Under the pieces are notes generated by a model. The model saw only the letters and a program-made list of their open reading frames with translations, searched no databases and was not told the DNA's origin. A program made the translations under genes and the position numbers. Source: Bacteroidales bacterium (GTDB lineage Bacteria > Bacteroidota > Bacteroidia > Bacteroidales > FEN-979). Taken from it: a stretch of 26,477 nt of DNA. Location: positions 1-26,477 of the forward strand of contig JALNWG010000030.1 in the NCBI GenBank assembly GCA_023231005.1, in the 5' to 3' direction. Below are positions 25,319 to 26,477 of this stretch, piece after piece; the first letter of the stretch is position 1, and every line of letters starts with the position of its first letter.

Positions 25319-25954
25319 CTATTCCTGATTTTGAATTGAGATTAATTTGTGTAATATCGTAGCCACTTCACTGAGTGTCCAGGTTTTTTTTGTTTGTGAA
25401 TCCTGGCTTTCAAGATACTGAGAAGCTGAACGAAATGGCAAGAGAACAATCTGATCCGGATTGGATAAAGGATCATCATAAAATAGAAAATCTGAAAGCG
25501 GCTGATATATGCGAATCATTTTAATCTTGCGGAATTGTTCATCCGTCAATTGTTTTCCAAAATTGTTTAATTCACCTGCTAATCCAGCTGCACCAAAATC
25601 TACAATCTTCCATTCACCATTTTGTTTAATTACGGTGACCAGCGCACAGTTTTTCTGATCAACAACCACGGGGATTCTCCATTCTCCGATAGAAGTAAGT
25701 TGAATCTCCCGATCTGTTTGAGTATAGAAATTCTTTCCCAGGACAAAAACCTCAACCGGAGTGCCAAGAACTGCCCGTGAAAATTCTTCCCGGTTTTGAA
25801 AACCATAAGATATTTCATCTCCGACAGGGATTCTTGCCAACCACTCTGGAAGAGAATTAAGAACAGCCTGAGAGATGTTTTGATGGTTTATTTCCTGCGT
25901 GTACGCAACGAAAACCATTAGAAATAAAAGAATACTGACGACTGCTTTTTTCAT
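25319..25954 (-). CDS. Secreted protein of unknown function, co-transcribed with the cysteine peptidase
   Basis: 211 residues from the ATG whose first base is 25954, which directly opens the signal peptide MKKAVVSILLFLMVFVAYTQ. An upstream in-frame ATG (25978) would add eight polar residues. The mature protein is an alpha/beta mix: PEWLARIPVGDE, LGTPVEVFVLGKNF, IGEWRIPVVVDQKNCALVTVI, NGEWKIVDFGAAGLAGELNNF. I do not recognise the family. It is the first gene of a two-gene unit whose second gene, 15 bases on, encodes a peptidase lacking a visible prodomain. A role as inhibitor, chaperone or specificity partner is possible but unproven. A -7 promoter box lies about 35 bases upstream. Confidence 0.75.
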   Translation of the reverse strand: MKKAVVSILLFLMVFVAYTQEINHQNISQAVLNSLPEWLARIPVGDEISYGFQNREEFSRAVLGTPVEVFVLGKNFYTQTDREIQLTSIGEWRIPVVVDQKNCALVTVIKQNGEWKIVDFGAAGLAGELNNFGKQLTDEQFRKIKMIRIYQPLSDFLFYDDPLSNPDQIVLLPFRSASQYLESQDSQTKKTWTLSEVATILHKLISIQNQE

Positions 25955-25988
25955 AGATAAATAGTTTTTATACATCAATTGGAAATAC

Positions 25989-25996
25989 CAAATTTA
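25989..25996 (-). promoter_or_regulatory. Bacteroidota -7 promoter box TAAATTTG (minus strand)
   Basis: Reads TAAATTTG on the minus strand, a perfect TAnnTTTG match, about 35 bases ahead of the ATG at 25954. It would drive the secreted protein and peptidase pair. It is flanked by an 8-base inverted repeat (AATTGGAA at 25977-25984, TTCCAATT at 26008-26015). No TTTG -33 box at normal spacing is seen. Confidence 0.45.
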
Positions 25997-26122
25997 AACA
26001 ATTTAGGTTCCAATTCACATAAAACCTTTGATTAAATACAAAGAATCTATGAAAATAATTGACCACCACATTTTCCTGATTGTCTAAAGAATAAGATGGC
26101 CTGCATGAAAATAGCCGATGGT

Positions 26123-26477
26123 TAATTATTCATGATGACAGCAAGCTTTTTTGTCGTTTGTCAATTCATCAGCCAGAAACATTTCTACGGCTTTTCTGGT
26201 TTCAGGTTGGCTAGTAATATAGATTTTTATACCGGCATTCGTGAGATCATCAACCAACCGCTGGCCCATTCCCCCTGCAATTACCACTTCGCAATCATGC
26301 AATGCATCTAATATCCTGCTGTGAGCATGTTGGGCATGCCCTTCATGCTCTGCTCCATGATGGGGATGATCCTGATGTTGGCCTAAAGCATGTCCGGTGA
26401 AGGTATTGGGACGATACTCCTGACTGATGATTTGTTTGTTGTTGACTTCAAAAATTGTAAATCCAAGGGTCCTTCCG
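26123..26477 (-). CDS. NifX/NifB-type dinitrogenase cofactor-family protein, His-rich (5' end outside window)
   Basis: The minus-strand frame enters from the right edge with no start codon. About 117 residues are visible, beginning GRTLGFTIFEV. VVIAGGMGQRLVDDL and AGIKIYITSQPETRKAVEMFL are the conserved core and C-terminal helix of the dinitrogenase iron-molybdenum cofactor family (NifX, NifY, NifB C-terminal domain; PF02579). Such stand-alone proteins also occur in non-diazotrophs with presumed metal or Fe-S cluster handling roles. A histidine-rich stretch with nine His in about 24 residues (GHALGQHQDHPHHG and onward) lies between two core strands and suggests metal binding. The last few residues depend on a T run near 26147-26153, so the exact stop could shift by a few bases. 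Confidence 0.8.

Noticed and set aside
25955..26122. Small RNA or riboswitch in the 168-base gap
   Set aside because: The gap is AT-rich with a promoter box and one 8-base inverted repeat, but no structured or recognisable RNA motif.
1..26477. tRNA, rRNA, CRISPR array, insertion sequence, prophage or defence genes
   Set aside because: None seen: gaps between genes are all under about 170 bases and AT-rich, no spaced repeats, and no transposase, integrase, nuclease or toxin-like product was recognised.

Overview
The window reads as chromosomal DNA from a member of the Bacteroidota. Three signs point there. Two secreted proteins end in type IX secretion (T9SS) sorting domains. Several upstream regions carry the Bacteroidota -7 promoter box TAnnTTTG. 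The protein families are typical of the phylum: OmpL-like porin, GH13_8-type branching enzyme and many lipoproteins. The DNA is moderately AT-rich and densely coded. No gap exceeds about 170 bases, and I saw no rRNA, tRNA, CRISPR array, transposase or phage gene.

Bases 1-9850 form an alpha-glucan (starch/glycogen) region. It contains the 3' part of a 1,4-alpha-glucan branching enzyme, a T9SS-exported protein with three repeated carbohydrate-binding-like modules, a 4-alpha-glucanotransferase (malQ) and a lipoprotein GH13 alpha-amylase with its own glucan-binding module. Embedded in it are two divergent peptidase genes: pepE on the minus strand, and a short S9A (oligopeptidase B-like) lipoprotein whose nucleophile serine appears replaced by cysteine. 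No SusC/SusD pair is present.

Bases 9889-12060 (minus) hold a large secreted helical-repeat protein of unknown function. From 12151 to 23871 eight plus-strand genes follow closely: a tripartite RND efflux system (lipoprotein membrane-fusion protein, HAE1-type pump, TolC-family lipoprotein), an OmpL-like outer-membrane porin, a cytoplasmic TPR protein, a polytopic membrane protein with a GT-C-like look, and lpxD of lipid A synthesis. A well-formed TTTG-N20-TAnnTTTG promoter with an overlapping inverted repeat lies just before the RND genes. The shared theme of this block is the cell envelope.

Bases 23874-26477 (minus) carry a small lipoprotein, a two-gene unit (a secreted protein of unknown function followed by a T9SS-sorted papain-like WCWA-motif cysteine peptidase), and at the right edge a partial NifX/NifB-type protein with a histidine-rich stretch. 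The observations I rate highest are the Ser-to-Cys S9A peptidase, the peptidase/partner pair and the T9SS glucan-binding protein. I did not find a clear, complete, new multi-gene system.
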